From Anaerolineales bacterium (GTDB taxonomy: Bacteria; Chloroflexota; Anaerolineae; Anaerolineales; Villigracilaceae): a stretch of 64,000 nucleotides of DNA. The DNA lies in the NCBI GenBank assembly GCA_016789305.1, contig JAEURJ010000023.1, positions 496,001 to 560,000 of the forward strand, given 5' to 3'. The number at the start of each line of letters is the position of its first letter. The first letter of the stretch is position 1. A program made the translations under genes and the position numbers. Positions 1-8,398 of this stretch are shown one piece after another. The notes below the pieces were generated by a model. That model saw only the letters and a program-made list of their open reading frames with translations, did no database searches and was not told the DNA's origin.

Positions 1-539
1 AGGTCACGCAATGGTTTGTTATCGGAAAGAGTTTTATGCAGCTTTTCAAACAACTCGGTCTGGCGTGCATTCAGGGTTTTATCCGTACCGCCCTTTTTAC
101 GTTCATCGACAAGCTTTTCCAACTTGCGTTCCACAGCAATCAGATCGTTAAGCAGCAATTCGGTGAGCATCGTATCCACATCGCGGACAGGGTCCACGGT
201 GCCGCTGGGATGCATCACGCTGTCATCGTTAAATCCGCGCACGATAAGGATCAGCCCGTCCATTTGGTTGAGTTGATTCAACAGCTGCCCGGAAATGCCG
301 CTTTTGGCCGAACCAGTTTCAAGTCCGGCAATATCCGCGTATGTCACCTTGGCATAGATCGTCTTCTTCGGGTTGAACATCGCAGAGAGTTTATCCACGC
401 GCGGGTCGGGAACTTCCACCACCGCATTGTGAACTTCAAATCGTCCAGCAGAGGCAGTGGTGGGTGTATTTCCGCGGGTAAGCGCGTTGAAAATGGTGGT
501 CTTTCCTGACTGGGGTAATCCAATAATTCCTAGTTTCAT
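1..539 (-). CDS. ychF: YchF/Obg-type GTPase (ribosome-binding ATPase), 3' part cut by window edge
   Basis: Translation from the ATG at 539 begins MKLGIIGLPQSGKTTIFNAL, a TRAFAC-class P-loop (GLPQSGKT) at the extreme N terminus as in YchF. It continues through a switch-like region (VTYADIAGLETGSAKSG) and a helical insert with DNQMDGL- and D-x-V-type motifs typical of the family. YchF binds ATP and the 70S ribosome and is a conserved housekeeping gene, so I take this as chromosome flanking the island. Only about 179 residues are in the window; the rest runs off the left edge. It is divergent from tRNA-Leu. Confidence 0.85.
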   Translation of the reverse strand, partial: MKLGIIGLPQSGKTTIFNALTRGNTPTTASAGRFEVHNAVVEVPDPRVDKLSAMFNPKKTIYAKVTYADIAGLETGSAKSGISGQLLNQLNQMDGLILIVRGFNDDSVMHPSGTVDPVRDVDTMLTELLLNDLIAVERKLEKLVDERKKGGTDKTLNARQTELFEKLHKTLSDNKPLRD

Positions 540-592
540 CTTGACCTTATAGTTGGGAGTGGTATACTTGCGCTCGCGTTAGCTCGCAATTG

Positions 593-675
593 GCCGAAGT
601 GGCGGAATAGGCAGACGCGCACGACTCAAAATCGTGTTCCCTACGGGAATGAGGGTTCGATTCCCTCCTTCGGCA
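593..675 (+). tRNA. tRNA-Leu (anticodon CAA)
   Basis: A seven-base-pair acceptor stem GCCGAAG/CTTCGGC brackets the gene. The anticodon stem CACGA/TCGTG holds loop CTCAAAA, giving anticodon CAA. A long variable arm (TTCCC..GGGAA) identifies a class II tRNA, and the T arm carries GGTTCGATTCC. The discriminator base is A and CCA is not encoded. The integrase gene follows 117 bp downstream, so this tRNA is the probable attachment gene of the island. Confidence 0.95.
656..675 (+). other. Putative attL core in the tRNA-Leu 3' end
   Basis: Tyrosine recombinases of genomic islands usually recombine within the T-arm/acceptor 3' part of a tRNA and leave that part intact. The integrase at 792-1919 lies just downstream and points back at the tRNA, as expected. 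No second copy of this segment was seen in the window, so the core boundaries are inferred and attR is not located. Confidence 0.4.
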
Positions 676-687
676 CTGGCGGATTAT

Positions 688-724
688 ACACGAACGTCCT
701 CTCAATTCGAGAGGATGTTTGTGT
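688..724 (+). terminator. Strong stem-loop after tRNA-Leu
   Basis: Sixteen paired bases (two G-U) with a five-base AATTC loop, starting 13 bp after the tRNA. The descending arm and following bases are T-rich (GTTTGTGTTTATG). It probably ends the tRNA transcript. It could also be an integrase arm-type or attachment-proximal structure. Confidence 0.5.
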
Positions 725-791
725 TTATGCCATCTTCCCGTGTTGATTTTTGGGGGTTATTGCTCATGCGACGGTTTCTACTACTGCAAAT

Positions 792-1919
792 CTACTGCAA
801 TTGTGGATTAATCGCTTCATCAATCCTCTGCGCTGCTTCATCCTGTGATCGTGCCATCGGATGGCCATAGATATCCGTTGTAACGCTGGCCTTTGAGTGC
901 CCAGAACGTTGCTGGACCGTATTCACAGGCATACCCATTTCTAGCAGTATAGAAATTGATGTATGTCGTAGATCGTGAAAGCGAATTAATGGAAGGTCTG
1001 CACTTTTGAGTACCTTTCTAAGCTCGCGGAAAACCTTCGTGCGATCAATGAATGTATCGTCATTACTTGAAAAGATCAAATCGTTTTCATACCACTGACC
1101 ACCTGCGTCGGTTTTAGCCGATTCCTGTTGGACCTTGTGAACCAATAGCCGTCTGAGTGTTTCCTGTCCCAGCTTGATCTGCCTACGTCCGGCTTTGGTC
1201 TTGGTTGGTACTAGGGAAAATCTCTGGCCGGGAAGCTGTTGAAGCTGACGCTGGACATGCAATGTTGCTTTGTCAGCATCCAAGTCTGTCCACTTCAAAC
1301 CCAACAATTCCCCTTTTCGCATACCGGTCGCCAATGCCAGGTAAAAGAGTGTTCCATATGGAGAACTCGCCGCCGCGACCATGAATTGGCGAACTTGTTC
1401 CTCGTTGAGAATTTGGAACTCGGTTCGTTCAACTTTAGGTCGTTGAACAGCATCTGTTGGATTCCGACCCAGGATGCCCTCCCGAACCGCTTGTTCCAAG
1501 GCGATGTGGAGCACTACGTGTGCCAACTGTATCATTCGAGCGCCTCTACCTTCTTCCTTCAACCGAGCGTATAGATCGTTGATATGTGTAGGGAGGATTT
1601 GTTGCAATCGCATCTTCCCTAGGAAGGGTAGGATATCCCTTTCGGCCGTGCCCCGATACCCGCTGGCAGTAAGCGGTCTGATGGAAAGCGACTTGCTCTC
1701 CAACCAATTCCTCATAAACGTCTCAAGCGTGATTTGAGTGGCACTGTAGGTCAGGCCACCATGAATCCGCGCCAGAGTCTCTTTGATCCACTCTCGGCAT
1801 TCGGCCGCGTTCTTGCCATATTTGGTCAACCTTCGTCCGTTCAGGCTGACCTGGGCGCACCAAAGACCATCCTTTCTTCGATACAACCCACCTTCGTGGT
1901 TTCCTCGTCTTTTAGCCAT
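792..1919 (-). CDS. int: Tyrosine recombinase (phage-type integrase)
   Basis: 375-residue site-specific recombinase. The N terminus (MAKRRGNHEGGLYRRKDG) resembles the three-stranded arm-binding domain, followed by a SAM-like core-binding domain. The catalytic part has the first Arg in GMRKGELLGL, the HDLRHT box, the SGH motif and the nucleophile Tyr in TDIYGH near the C terminus. The start at 1919 is chosen because ACAGAAAGGAG lies just upstream; an in-frame start at 1952 would place this Shine-Dalgarno inside the gene. The same leader precedes the replication genes 20-30 kb away, which ties the integrase to that module. It should integrate and excise the island at tRNA-Leu. Confidence 0.92.
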   Translation of the reverse strand: MAKRRGNHEGGLYRRKDGLWCAQVSLNGRRLTKYGKNAAECREWIKETLARIHGGLTYSATQITLETFMRNWLESKSLSIRPLTASGYRGTAERDILPFLGKMRLQQILPTHINDLYARLKEEGRGARMIQLAHVVLHIALEQAVREGILGRNPTDAVQRPKVERTEFQILNEEQVRQFMVAAASSPYGTLFYLALATGMRKGELLGLKWTDLDADKATLHVQRQLQQLPGQRFSLVPTKTKAGRRQIKLGQETLRRLLVHKVQQESAKTDAGGQWYENDLIFSSNDDTFIDRTKVFRELRKVLKSADLPLIRFHDLRHTSISILLEMGMPVNTVQQRSGHSKASVTTDIYGHPMARSQDEAAQRIDEAINPQLQ

Positions 1920-2071
1920 GCTTATTTCTCCTTTCTGTGGCAGGGTAACCACAAGGAGATATGAGCCGGTTTGATTGTGCTATTCGACTATTAAGGTGCG
2001 ATTTGTTTCGTGAAAAATTGTCATGGACATCGCGCCGGAATGAAAATCTTCCAATCCATGAGCTTAGCAGA

Positions 2072-2284
2072 TCATGACTTTTGTTTGATAAGGCTGACAG
2101 CTGATTCATTCTGCGAGGCCTTTTCCACGATATATTTCTGCAAATCTTCCGGCCGAACGCGCACTGCCGTACCGATTCGTACCGTGGGAATATCTCCTCG
2201 CTTCATCAGCAAATAAGCAAATGATCTACTGACATGAAGCTTATGAGCTACCTCTTCACTTTTTAGTAATTGCTCTTCTTCCAT
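2072..2284 (-). CDS. Excisionase/AlpA-like helix-turn-helix protein
   Basis: 70-residue protein with a MerR/AlpA-type HTH_17 domain: LLKSEEVAHKLHVSRSFAYLL followed by a wing (RGDIPTVRIGTAVRVRPEDLQKYI). Proteins of this size and fold beside a tyrosine integrase commonly act as recombination directionality factors or transcriptional activators of int. It is encoded upstream of and in the same direction as int, separated by about 150 bp in which I see no gene. Its exact role (Xis or regulator) cannot be told from sequence. Confidence 0.75.
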   Translation of the reverse strand: MEEEQLLKSEEVAHKLHVSRSFAYLLMKRGDIPTVRIGTAVRVRPEDLQKYIVEKASQNESAVSLIKQKS

Positions 2285-2415
2285 ATTGTTGCTCCAAAAA
2301 ACAATACGATTAAATTTTGAATCATTATATAAATCACATCATTCGGAGTCAAGAAAGGATATGTCCACTGCGTACATAGAACACATAACTTACAGATTTA
2401 GACGCGTTAGATAAA

Positions 2416-3036
2416 TCACGATAACAAGTGGAACATATAGAAAATAAAGAAAACACTGGAAAAAGAAACGGTGAAGCCAATGATGATCTGGGGAACAGTA
2501 TGATGCTGTAAATGAATCCTTGCCCAAGCCACGAGCGGTATGAAAAGTGTTGCAATGAAACCCAACATGGGAACAGTCAGGAGAAGTATAGCTGCGCAAC
2601 CAGAAACACCAAATGTGTGCAGACTCAATTTTGTAAAGCGACGATTGATAATAAAGGAAATCAGTGTAGCGAGGACCACAGAAATGAGGCTGGCGATCAG
2701 CACAGTCGGTGCCTTACCAAATACAAGAATTGCCGTCAGAAAGATTAACAGAACCGCCGCAATCTTATATAGGTCGTGCCTCTGCTCTCTCATGGATACG
2801 GAAGGATCGCTGTACTTGCCATTCCTCACCTTGGAATAGATAAGGTAAGTTAGTGGCAGGATCACCACACTAACAGACAAGACCGTCCAGAATAGTGCGA
2901 TGGCCAGACTGCTGCCTTGATCGACCATTGCAATCGAGACGGTAGGAATGCCCACAACAAATGGATGGAATATGAGTGATACAGCCTCGGCCAGACGATC
3001 AGCCTGGCTAACATTCTTTTTATTAATCGACTCCAT
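2416..3036 (-). CDS. PAP2-like integral membrane protein
   Basis: 206 residues with about six hydrophobic segments. The C-terminal half carries SLHTFGVSG and RIHLQHHTVPQIIIG, which resemble the second and third signature motifs of the PAP2 phosphatase superfamily (S-x-H and R-x(5)-H-T-x(2)-Q-x(2)-G). The first motif is weak, so activity is uncertain. It lies 2 bp downstream of the 7TM-DUF6545 gene and is last in a four-gene operon (XRE, ImmA, 7TM, PAP2). The family usually acts on lipid phosphates in the cytoplasmic membrane. Confidence 0.6.
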   Translation of the reverse strand: MESINKKNVSQADRLAEAVSLIFHPFVVGIPTVSIAMVDQGSSLAIALFWTVLSVSVVILPLTYLIYSKVRNGKYSDPSVSMREQRHDLYKIAAVLLIFLTAILVFGKAPTVLIASLISVVLATLISFIINRRFTKLSLHTFGVSGCAAILLLTVPMLGFIATLFIPLVAWARIHLQHHTVPQIIIGFTVSFSSVFFIFYMFHLLS

Positions 3037-3038
3037 TT

Positions 3039-4157
3039 TTAGGTTACCTCCACATTAAGCTCCGATGACATAGTCTGTAACAATCCCTTGCTGACAAATC
3101 GATATTCTTGTGCGATTTCCCAAAAATTGCCCGATGGATTAATAGCCTGCAAGGCACGCTTTAGTCGAACCGCTTCCCTGAGCAGATCCCCTTCCCATAA
3201 CGATGGCTCTCCCTGAAGCGCTCCTTCCATGAGGACATCATCCAGCATTGTCTTGCCATCCATGACAGCAATGACCGCACGGTATAAATGATATTCAGAA
3301 TTCAAATAGAATGACAAAAAGGATGGATTGGTACTTGGTAAGGCTACTTCCGGGCATAGTTGTCGGAAACGCTCTACGAGATAATTAAGATCCTTGAACA
3401 TACTCCATTCTTGGAAACGCCTTGAGGTGACAACGAGAGGAAGATACAATTTGTTGTTCAGGAGTGCGGAAAGGTGTGTCAGCAGAGTGAGGATAAGAAA
3501 AAACCATGATATATCTACTAGCTTTTGAAAAATTAGTACTGGCCAGAAATAGCCCGCTGCCAAAATAATTTTTGTTATGAAATAGGCGGATCCAGAAAAT
3601 GAACCTACAATGAACCACATGGTTCTAATATGCATGACGGCTGATTTTTCAGACGGTAGATAGGCAAGATAAATTTTCCCGATAAAGAGACAGAAAATCA
3701 TGGCAAGACTGAAAGCACTCAGCATGAAAAGTGCTTCGGGAAGGCTTCGTGGAGTGAAGTAGTTGATGTTCGGAATACGTGCGAGGAACAAGCCGTAAAG
3801 CACGATCAATATGGTTAGGTCGAAAATTAGCAGGGGTTGCAATAGTCGACGCAGCAACGATTGGTCAAATGATAAACCAACAGCATCCGCTGAAGCAACT
3901 GCAGCAAAATAGAGCCCTAAGAGAAGTGAAGAATAGGAAATGAGCCTATCGAGGTTATTGAGCGTATGTGCATCGAAGTAATCGCAAAACCTTTTCACGA
4001 GGAACAATGTTGTGATCGCAAAGAAGAGCATATTCAACCAAACGTTCAACGCGATACCATTATCTTTGCGAACATCCTTCCAATGGATAAAGCGATATCG
4101 ATGCCCAGCAGTGATCCAAGCTGCAATACACAATGCCAGCATGATTCCAAAGTTCAT
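3039..4157 (-). CDS. Seven-TM protein with C-terminal cytosolic domain (DUF6545 / MAB_1171c-like)
   Basis: 372 residues. Roughly seven hydrophobic helices in the first 240 are followed by a soluble C-terminal domain of about 130 residues with FPxEW-like (RRFQEWSMFKDLNYLVERFRQ) and YRAVIAVMDG segments. This architecture is familiar from actinobacterial operons in which it sits between an ImmA/IrrE-type metallopeptidase and an XRE regulator. The start codon overlaps the ImmA stop (ATGA-type, 4 bp), so the two are probably translationally coupled. A membrane-sensor role is inferred only from architecture. Confidence 0.6.
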   Translation of the reverse strand: MNFGIMLALCIAAWITAGHRYRFIHWKDVRKDNGIALNVWLNMLFFAITTLFLVKRFCDYFDAHTLNNLDRLISYSSLLLGLYFAAVASADAVGLSFDQSLLRRLLQPLLIFDLTILIVLYGLFLARIPNINYFTPRSLPEALFMLSAFSLAMIFCLFIGKIYLAYLPSEKSAVMHIRTMWFIVGSFSGSAYFITKIILAAGYFWPVLIFQKLVDISWFFLILTLLTHLSALLNNKLYLPLVVTSRRFQEWSMFKDLNYLVERFRQLCPEVALPSTNPSFLSFYLNSEYHLYRAVIAVMDGKTMLDDVLMEGALQGEPSLWEGDLLREAVRLKRALQAINPSGNFWEIAQEYRFVSKGLLQTMSSELNVEVT

Positions 4158-4666
4158 GAAAGCCCCATAGTCTTCAAAAAATTTGCCAGCTTTGTTTCTG
4201 ACGAGAGATCACTAGCCAATTGATCCAAATTGGAATGCTTGATGACCTGCTTCTGGATCAAAGCTGCAAGGGTTTCAGCTTGCACCTCAAGTTCAGATTT
4301 GTCAGAAGATCTTAAGCGCGGGAGTTCAGTAAAAGGCAAAGGTGTGTTTTTTTTCAGCACATTAGCGATTTTTTTTCGGTTAATGTGGAGGGTAACGTGA
4401 CCAAGGAGAAAGTGGGAAAGTTCATGTAACTGGATATGCACCTGATGAATCAATGGGACGTTATCCCTGTAGAAAATGTATTCTTTGGGCTCTTCATCAT
4501 CTGACATCCACGCACCAAACAAGGTTGGTGGCATCGTCCATGGTATGCTGATAATCTCCCGCTTTTTTATTTCGCCAACATGGGTAATAAAACGATCAAT
4601 ACTAAAAGTATGAAAATCGTATCGGAGATCCTTTACGACCTTCTCCGGATTCAAGTTGGTATTCAT
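4154..4666 (-). CDS. ImmA/IrrE-family metallopeptidase
   Basis: 170 residues with the zinc-protease motif HELSHFLLGH at about 81-90, followed by a glutamate-rich helix (SELEVQAETLAALIQKQ) that supplies the third ligand as in ImmA/IrrE proteins. Members cleave HTH repressors such as ImmR or DdrO in response to a signal. The XRE repressor immediately upstream (30 bp) is the obvious substrate candidate. The RBS AAGGA lies about 7 bases before the ATG. Confidence 0.85.
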   Translation of the reverse strand: MNTNLNPEKVVKDLRYDFHTFSIDRFITHVGEIKKREIISIPWTMPPTLFGAWMSDDEEPKEYIFYRDNVPLIHQVHIQLHELSHFLLGHVTLHINRKKIANVLKKNTPLPFTELPRLRSSDKSELEVQAETLAALIQKQVIKHSNLDQLASDLSSETKLANFLKTMGLS

Positions 4667-4696
4667 ACGAATTTCCTTGCTAAATATGACCTCGTT

Positions 4697-5077
4697 TTAC
4701 TTTTTCGATTTTACAATCGATTCAATCATATAGAGGACGGCCTGCTTGCCTTTTTCATCCAACTCAGACGAACGCAAAGCGATCTGGTCAATCAGTATGT
4801 CTCTTTTCTGGCTCTCTCTAGCAAACTCCAGCTTCATTTTTTCATCGGTAAAGAAGTAGCTTGGATCTACTCCAAAAAAGGCTGCCAGAGCTGAAATTAC
4901 GTGAAATCCAGGGTTGGTTGCTCGTCCTGTCCGAAGCTTCCAAAGATAAACACGGGTCAAGATACCCTTCGTGCTTTCAACCACTTCTGTCTGCGTATAT
5001 TGTGAGCCATCTGGCTTTTTTTTCTCCTCAAATAAGTGGTTTAGCTTTGCAGCAAAACTTTCTTTTTTACCTTTCAT
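4697..5077 (-). CDS. XRE-family transcriptional regulator
   Basis: 126 residues. The N-terminal lambda-repressor-like HTH is recognizable in KLNHLFEEKKKPDGSQYTQTEV, then a GILTRVYLWKLRTG recognition region, and FGVDPSYFF, a hallmark of actinobacterial-style XRE proteins. It heads the operon with ImmA, 7TM and PAP2 genes. A perfect inverted repeat (GTGCTAC-N5-GTAGCAC) lies 14 bp upstream of its start and probably mediates autoregulation. The RBS AAAGGA is about 8 bases before the start. Confidence 0.85.
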   Translation of the reverse strand: MKGKKESFAAKLNHLFEEKKKPDGSQYTQTEVVESTKGILTRVYLWKLRTGRATNPGFHVISALAAFFGVDPSYFFTDEKMKLEFARESQKRDILIDQIALRSSELDEKGKQAVLYMIESIVKSKK

Positions 5078-5090
5078 TTTTCATTCCTTT

Positions 5091-5109
5091 GTGCTACTTC
5101 CTGTAGCAC
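5091..5109 (-). promoter_or_regulatory. Inverted-repeat operator upstream of the XRE gene
   Basis: GTGCTAC-TTCCT-GTAGCAC is a perfect 7-bp inverted repeat 14 bp before the XRE start. A second inverted repeat, ATAGTA-ATCA-TACTAT, lies at 5131-5146. On the minus strand that region also resembles a promoter (TTGCTT, 17-bp spacer, TAGTAT). The pair is a natural operator set for the adjacent XRE repressor. Confidence 0.5.
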
Positions 5110-5235
5110 CTATTTTTCCTGATGTTAACTATAGTAATCATACTATCAGAAATGTACTGAAAAAGCAAGAGATGGAAAATGAGAAAATTTCCTGTTCAAG
5201 GAAGCAAGCAGTTAAGGTACACAAACCAAAAATAA

Positions 5236-5258
5236 GGCCCGCCGCATTGGCGGGCTTT
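5236..5258 (-). terminator. Rho-independent terminator of the M48 operon
   Basis: GCCCGCC/GGCGGGC stem with a five-base loop. On the minus strand it is followed by a T-rich tract (CTTATTTTTGG) and on the plus strand by TTTGTGTTT, so it may work both ways. It lies about 100 bp past the stop of the M48 gene. A second hairpin, ACCGCTCCC-N9-GGGAGCGGT at 5332-5358, starts at the stop codon itself. Confidence 0.65.
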
Positions 5259-5357
5259 GTGTTTGAAAATTTTGGATTTCCAAGTCTGCATTTCTGCTAG
5301 TCAATTGATAATACAGGCTTCGACTGCAAGCACCGCTCCCATTAAGGCCGGGAGCGG

Positions 5358-7292
5358 TCACTCGAGGTCTATGATCTTGCTCATGTATAACCATGTACCT
5401 AGTTCTTTTCCGCATTTTTCACAGGTTTGACCAATCATCATATTGCGCGCTCGGGTTTTGAATCCACAATGAGGACAAGCAGATTTACGAAAAAACTGCC
5501 GAAATTTTAGCAACAGCCACGTTATGCAAAACAGAAAAATATAGCCAATCAATGCAAACAGGCAGGAGAATACAAGAGAACTTAACGGCCGGCCTGGATC
5601 ATAGTAGCCGCTGTCATGCCCTACGTGCAAAATGACTACATAGCCATGAACTACCGGAGTGTAGAGAAAAAGAAGCACGAAACTCAATGCTAATGTCAGA
5701 GGGTGCCAACCTATTTTCGGCGGGACGGTTCCAATATACGACCCGAAGATTCTTCTACTGAAAAATCTTGCATATACCAGCCAGAGCCACGTTGCACATA
5801 TTGTAAATAGCGCAAGGAACACAGTCAGAGTGACGAATGGGCTGTAACTGATGTTTCCATTTAGGATGTCTGCGATCCATTGATACCCATTGACTGGCAT
5901 AGTAAAAAGGCCAAGAACAAAGCCCATGGATACTAGCACGGCATGTTTCCAAAGTTTCTGATAGCCGGATGCCCGGTTCTTTAAAGCAAGATCTGCTATT
6001 GCTTCACGTTGGATCTGTACTCCCAGTGTTCCCGAAATCATGTAAGCAACACTCAGGAAACAGACCACGATGATCAAGAGAGCGAAAGCCGCCATTGCAA
6101 TCACAGCTACATCGGCAATGATTGATCGCACCGTCTCGCTGATAGGGATGAATCCTACGCCAACAATGACTATATTGGTCATTGGAAGACCAAACCAAAT
6201 GAGCTGGCTGGCGATAAAAAAGGCCCCACCCAATAGCGTGTATGGCAGTAACACACCAACAAAAAATGCGATATGCCCCTTTGCTTTGAATAAAACTTCA
6301 GGGTTTTCTAGTGAAAACAAGCGTTCATGAAGTGCTGGATGTAAACGCCAGCCATGCAATAAGCGGACGCGGACATCCGCTTGATTTCGCTGAATGAGTT
6401 CAGACAACGCTGTCTGCGCCCCCCATTGTGCAGCCCTGGAGTCTGCATACAGTTCCCGGGTGCGCAGGAAGCTAGCAAGGATACTTGAGATAATGATGAC
6501 CGTCGTCCAAAACTGTACGATAAATAGGTAGATCGTCTGAGGCGGGAACACATCAATTAGGTTTGTGATGGTTGGGACAGTAGTCGACAAAGGAGTGAAG
6601 TTAAAGAAAAGATATAGAGCACTGATGAACATGATCTCGGCAATGAGCGCAATCCATATTGAAATCGCGTAATAGGTCAACGGAACATCGCCATTTGCGA
6701 TGTGAGCAATTTCATGTAACGCAATGGCTTTAAAATGTAACCTTCTTTGGCGGAGTAACAACCTCGAGCCTTTTCCGAAGCAGATCGAGTATCTGCCCGG
6801 AAGCCCAAATGCCTGAGCGCCCGTCGAATCTGATGTGGCCTCAATTTCGATACCGATTGGTCTGGCTGGTTTTGCCAAGCCAATGAGCTTTCCTATTTCG
6901 TCGAACATTTTGGGGTCTCTATCCCTTTTTAACTTCTGAAGTCCCCTCCTTTTGCGGAGGAGGGACGGATAGATTAAGTAGAGACAGGTTGCTATAGCAG
7001 GAAGCAATAAGAGCAGGCTCAACTGATAAAAGCTGGACAACAGCAGAGATTTTTCGGCCTCGATATTCCCTTTTATTACCTCCTTGACATAGCTCAGGTT
7101 TTCAAGGTCCGCTGGGGTCTCTATCCTGGGATAAGACGTACCAGCAGACTGAAGGTTATCGTACCATGTGCCGATGGTAAAGCCCGTGTTAAAAAGGACT
7201 GCAACAGCCGCTGAGAGTAACAAGATAAACAATGCATTGGTTTCCGTAGGCAGGGCAAACGGATTCAGGCGCGCGGTTGGTGGCTTGGTCAC
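5358..7292 (-). CDS. Multi-TM M48-type metalloprotease with C-terminal zinc ribbon
   Basis: 644 residues. Two N-terminal TM segments (about 20-40 and 85-107) precede an M48 catalytic domain with HEIAH at 193-197. A downstream third-ligand motif, FLRTRELYADSRAA near 285, resembles the ExxxD of HtpX/Ste24 peptidases. About six further TM segments follow. The last 45 residues hold a Cys4 ribbon (CPHCGFK...CEKCGKE). HtpX-like enzymes degrade misfolded membrane proteins, but this one is about twice their usual length, so its substrate is unknown. It lies 16 bp after a 163-residue partner gene. Confidence 0.75.
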   Translation of the reverse strand: MTKPPTARLNPFALPTETNALFILLLSAAVAVLFNTGFTIGTWYDNLQSAGTSYPRIETPADLENLSYVKEVIKGNIEAEKSLLLSSFYQLSLLLLLPAIATCLYLIYPSLLRKRRGLQKLKRDRDPKMFDEIGKLIGLAKPARPIGIEIEATSDSTGAQAFGLPGRYSICFGKGSRLLLRQRRLHFKAIALHEIAHIANGDVPLTYYAISIWIALIAEIMFISALYLFFNFTPLSTTVPTITNLIDVFPPQTIYLFIVQFWTTVIIISSILASFLRTRELYADSRAAQWGAQTALSELIQRNQADVRVRLLHGWRLHPALHERLFSLENPEVLFKAKGHIAFFVGVLLPYTLLGGAFFIASQLIWFGLPMTNIVIVGVGFIPISETVRSIIADVAVIAMAAFALLIIVVCFLSVAYMISGTLGVQIQREAIADLALKNRASGYQKLWKHAVLVSMGFVLGLFTMPVNGYQWIADILNGNISYSPFVTLTVFLALFTICATWLWLVYARFFSRRIFGSYIGTVPPKIGWHPLTLALSFVLLFLYTPVVHGYVVILHVGHDSGYYDPGRPLSSLVFSCLFALIGYIFLFCITWLLLKFRQFFRKSACPHCGFKTRARNMMIGQTCEKCGKELGTWLYMSKIIDLE

Positions 7293-7308
7293 GAATGGAT
7301 TCCCCTTG

Positions 7309-7800
7309 TCAGTCCAATGTTAATGTTCCAATGATTGCGAGTGCTAATTTTTCTGCTTTGTCTCGCGATATTCCAAATTGGACCGCCCGCTTTATCGCAA
7401 CTTTCTTGATCTGATTTAACTGATCTTTCTCGAAGGTAGATTTTTCCTCACCACTCAATTCGCGATCATTTTTTTTGTTTCGTCCAAGGAGGTCACGGAT
7501 CCGCTTTTTGACAATTTCTGCACCTTCAGCTTCCACGACCTTTATTGATTCTGTGGTAAGAAAATCCAATATGGCTTTGACCATCGCAATGACGATAGTT
7601 GTGATTGCCACAATCCGCTCATCTAACCCGGAGCTGAGTGGGTTATCTCTGACGTGGCCATTCGTGCCCGGATTCGAGTCTTCGCTGTAATCATCCAATA
7701 ACTCATCAAAGATATCAAGTTCTTCAGGCGCAGTTTCGATGACGACGCTTTTGGAAATCTCTGACACAAGTTTTTTGCCTTCCATCGTGTTGGACCACAT
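7309..7800 (-). CDS. Unknown protein encoded with the M48 protease
   Basis: 163 residues, family not recognized. An acidic N-terminal third (IFDELLDDYSEDSNPG) is followed by a hydrophobic/amphipathic helix (IVAITTIVIAMVKAILDFL) and a basic, lysine-rich C-terminal half with predicted helices. The start at 7800 follows AAGGAGC by five bases. It sits first in the operon with the M48 protease and could be its substrate, adaptor or inhibitor; nothing in the sequence decides this. Confidence 0.65.
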   Translation of the reverse strand: MWSNTMEGKKLVSEISKSVVIETAPEELDIFDELLDDYSEDSNPGTNGHVRDNPLSSGLDERIVAITTIVIAMVKAILDFLTTESIKVVEAEGAEIVKKRIRDLLGRNKKNDRELSGEEKSTFEKDQLNQIKKVAIKRAVQFGISRDKAEKLALAIIGTLTLD

Positions 7801-8398
7801 GATTGCTCCTTATTTGTTATCTGTCCCAATGCAACAGTTGCCGAACTGGATTTAGTAGGACCATTTCATAACCATTGCTCATCAACAATCACTCGATTGT
7901 CTTCAAACAATAACCCACTTCCATTCTACAGGCTTCAAATCTCATGGTCAAGCTCTAAAACATTGAATCCAATTTGAAAGGCTGCGCAAATTAGGAATGG
8001 CGAGGGTCCGTATTTGTTGAAGTACTATTTACTTTGTATAATTGACTTATGGACGACGCGACCAAAGGTTGCTTGGCTGTTTTGATTAACTGGTTGGTCG
8101 CTTCTGCGATCTATATAGTCTATGGCCTGGTCTTCGTGGGCTTCGCACTAATATTCACTTTTGTCCAGTCACTTTTTTAGGCTTAAGCATATCAGACCTC
8201 TGTGGTCTGTTAAGCACCTCATATCCCGGTGGTTGGTATACGTACAAGACCCCATGCCACCCTCCGAACACTTCATGGATGATGCTTCGAACTTGTGGTC
8301 ACTTGAAGCCACTGTCCTAATTGCCTGGCTGGATGTTCGATATCTAATCTACCACTACGCATGGATCGCCATCGCGTTCTGGTTATAGGGAAAGTGGT
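7801..8398. other. 598-bp stretch with no confident gene
   Basis: Upstream region of the M48 operon and downstream region of the macro-domain gene. A 43-codon reading frame at 8049-8180 is listed separately. Otherwise only low-information, AT-rich sequence is seen. Confidence 0.5.
8049..8180 (+). CDS. Possible small single-pass membrane protein (43 aa)
   Basis: The frame starts MDDATKGCLAVLINWLV and is almost entirely hydrophobic after residue 8 (one TM helix), ending SLF-stop. There is no clear Shine-Dalgarno before the ATG. TATAAT-like bases (TGTATAATTGAC) lie just upstream and could instead be a promoter. Small TM proteins of this type are common in accessory regions, but this may be chance. 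Confidence 0.25.
   Translation: MDDATKGCLAVLINWLVASAIYIVYGLVFVGFALIFTFVQSLF

Noticed and set aside
8161..8388. 75-codon plus-strand frame before the macro-domain gene
   Set aside because: No RBS, odd composition, and it overlaps the end of the better small TM frame at 8049-8180.
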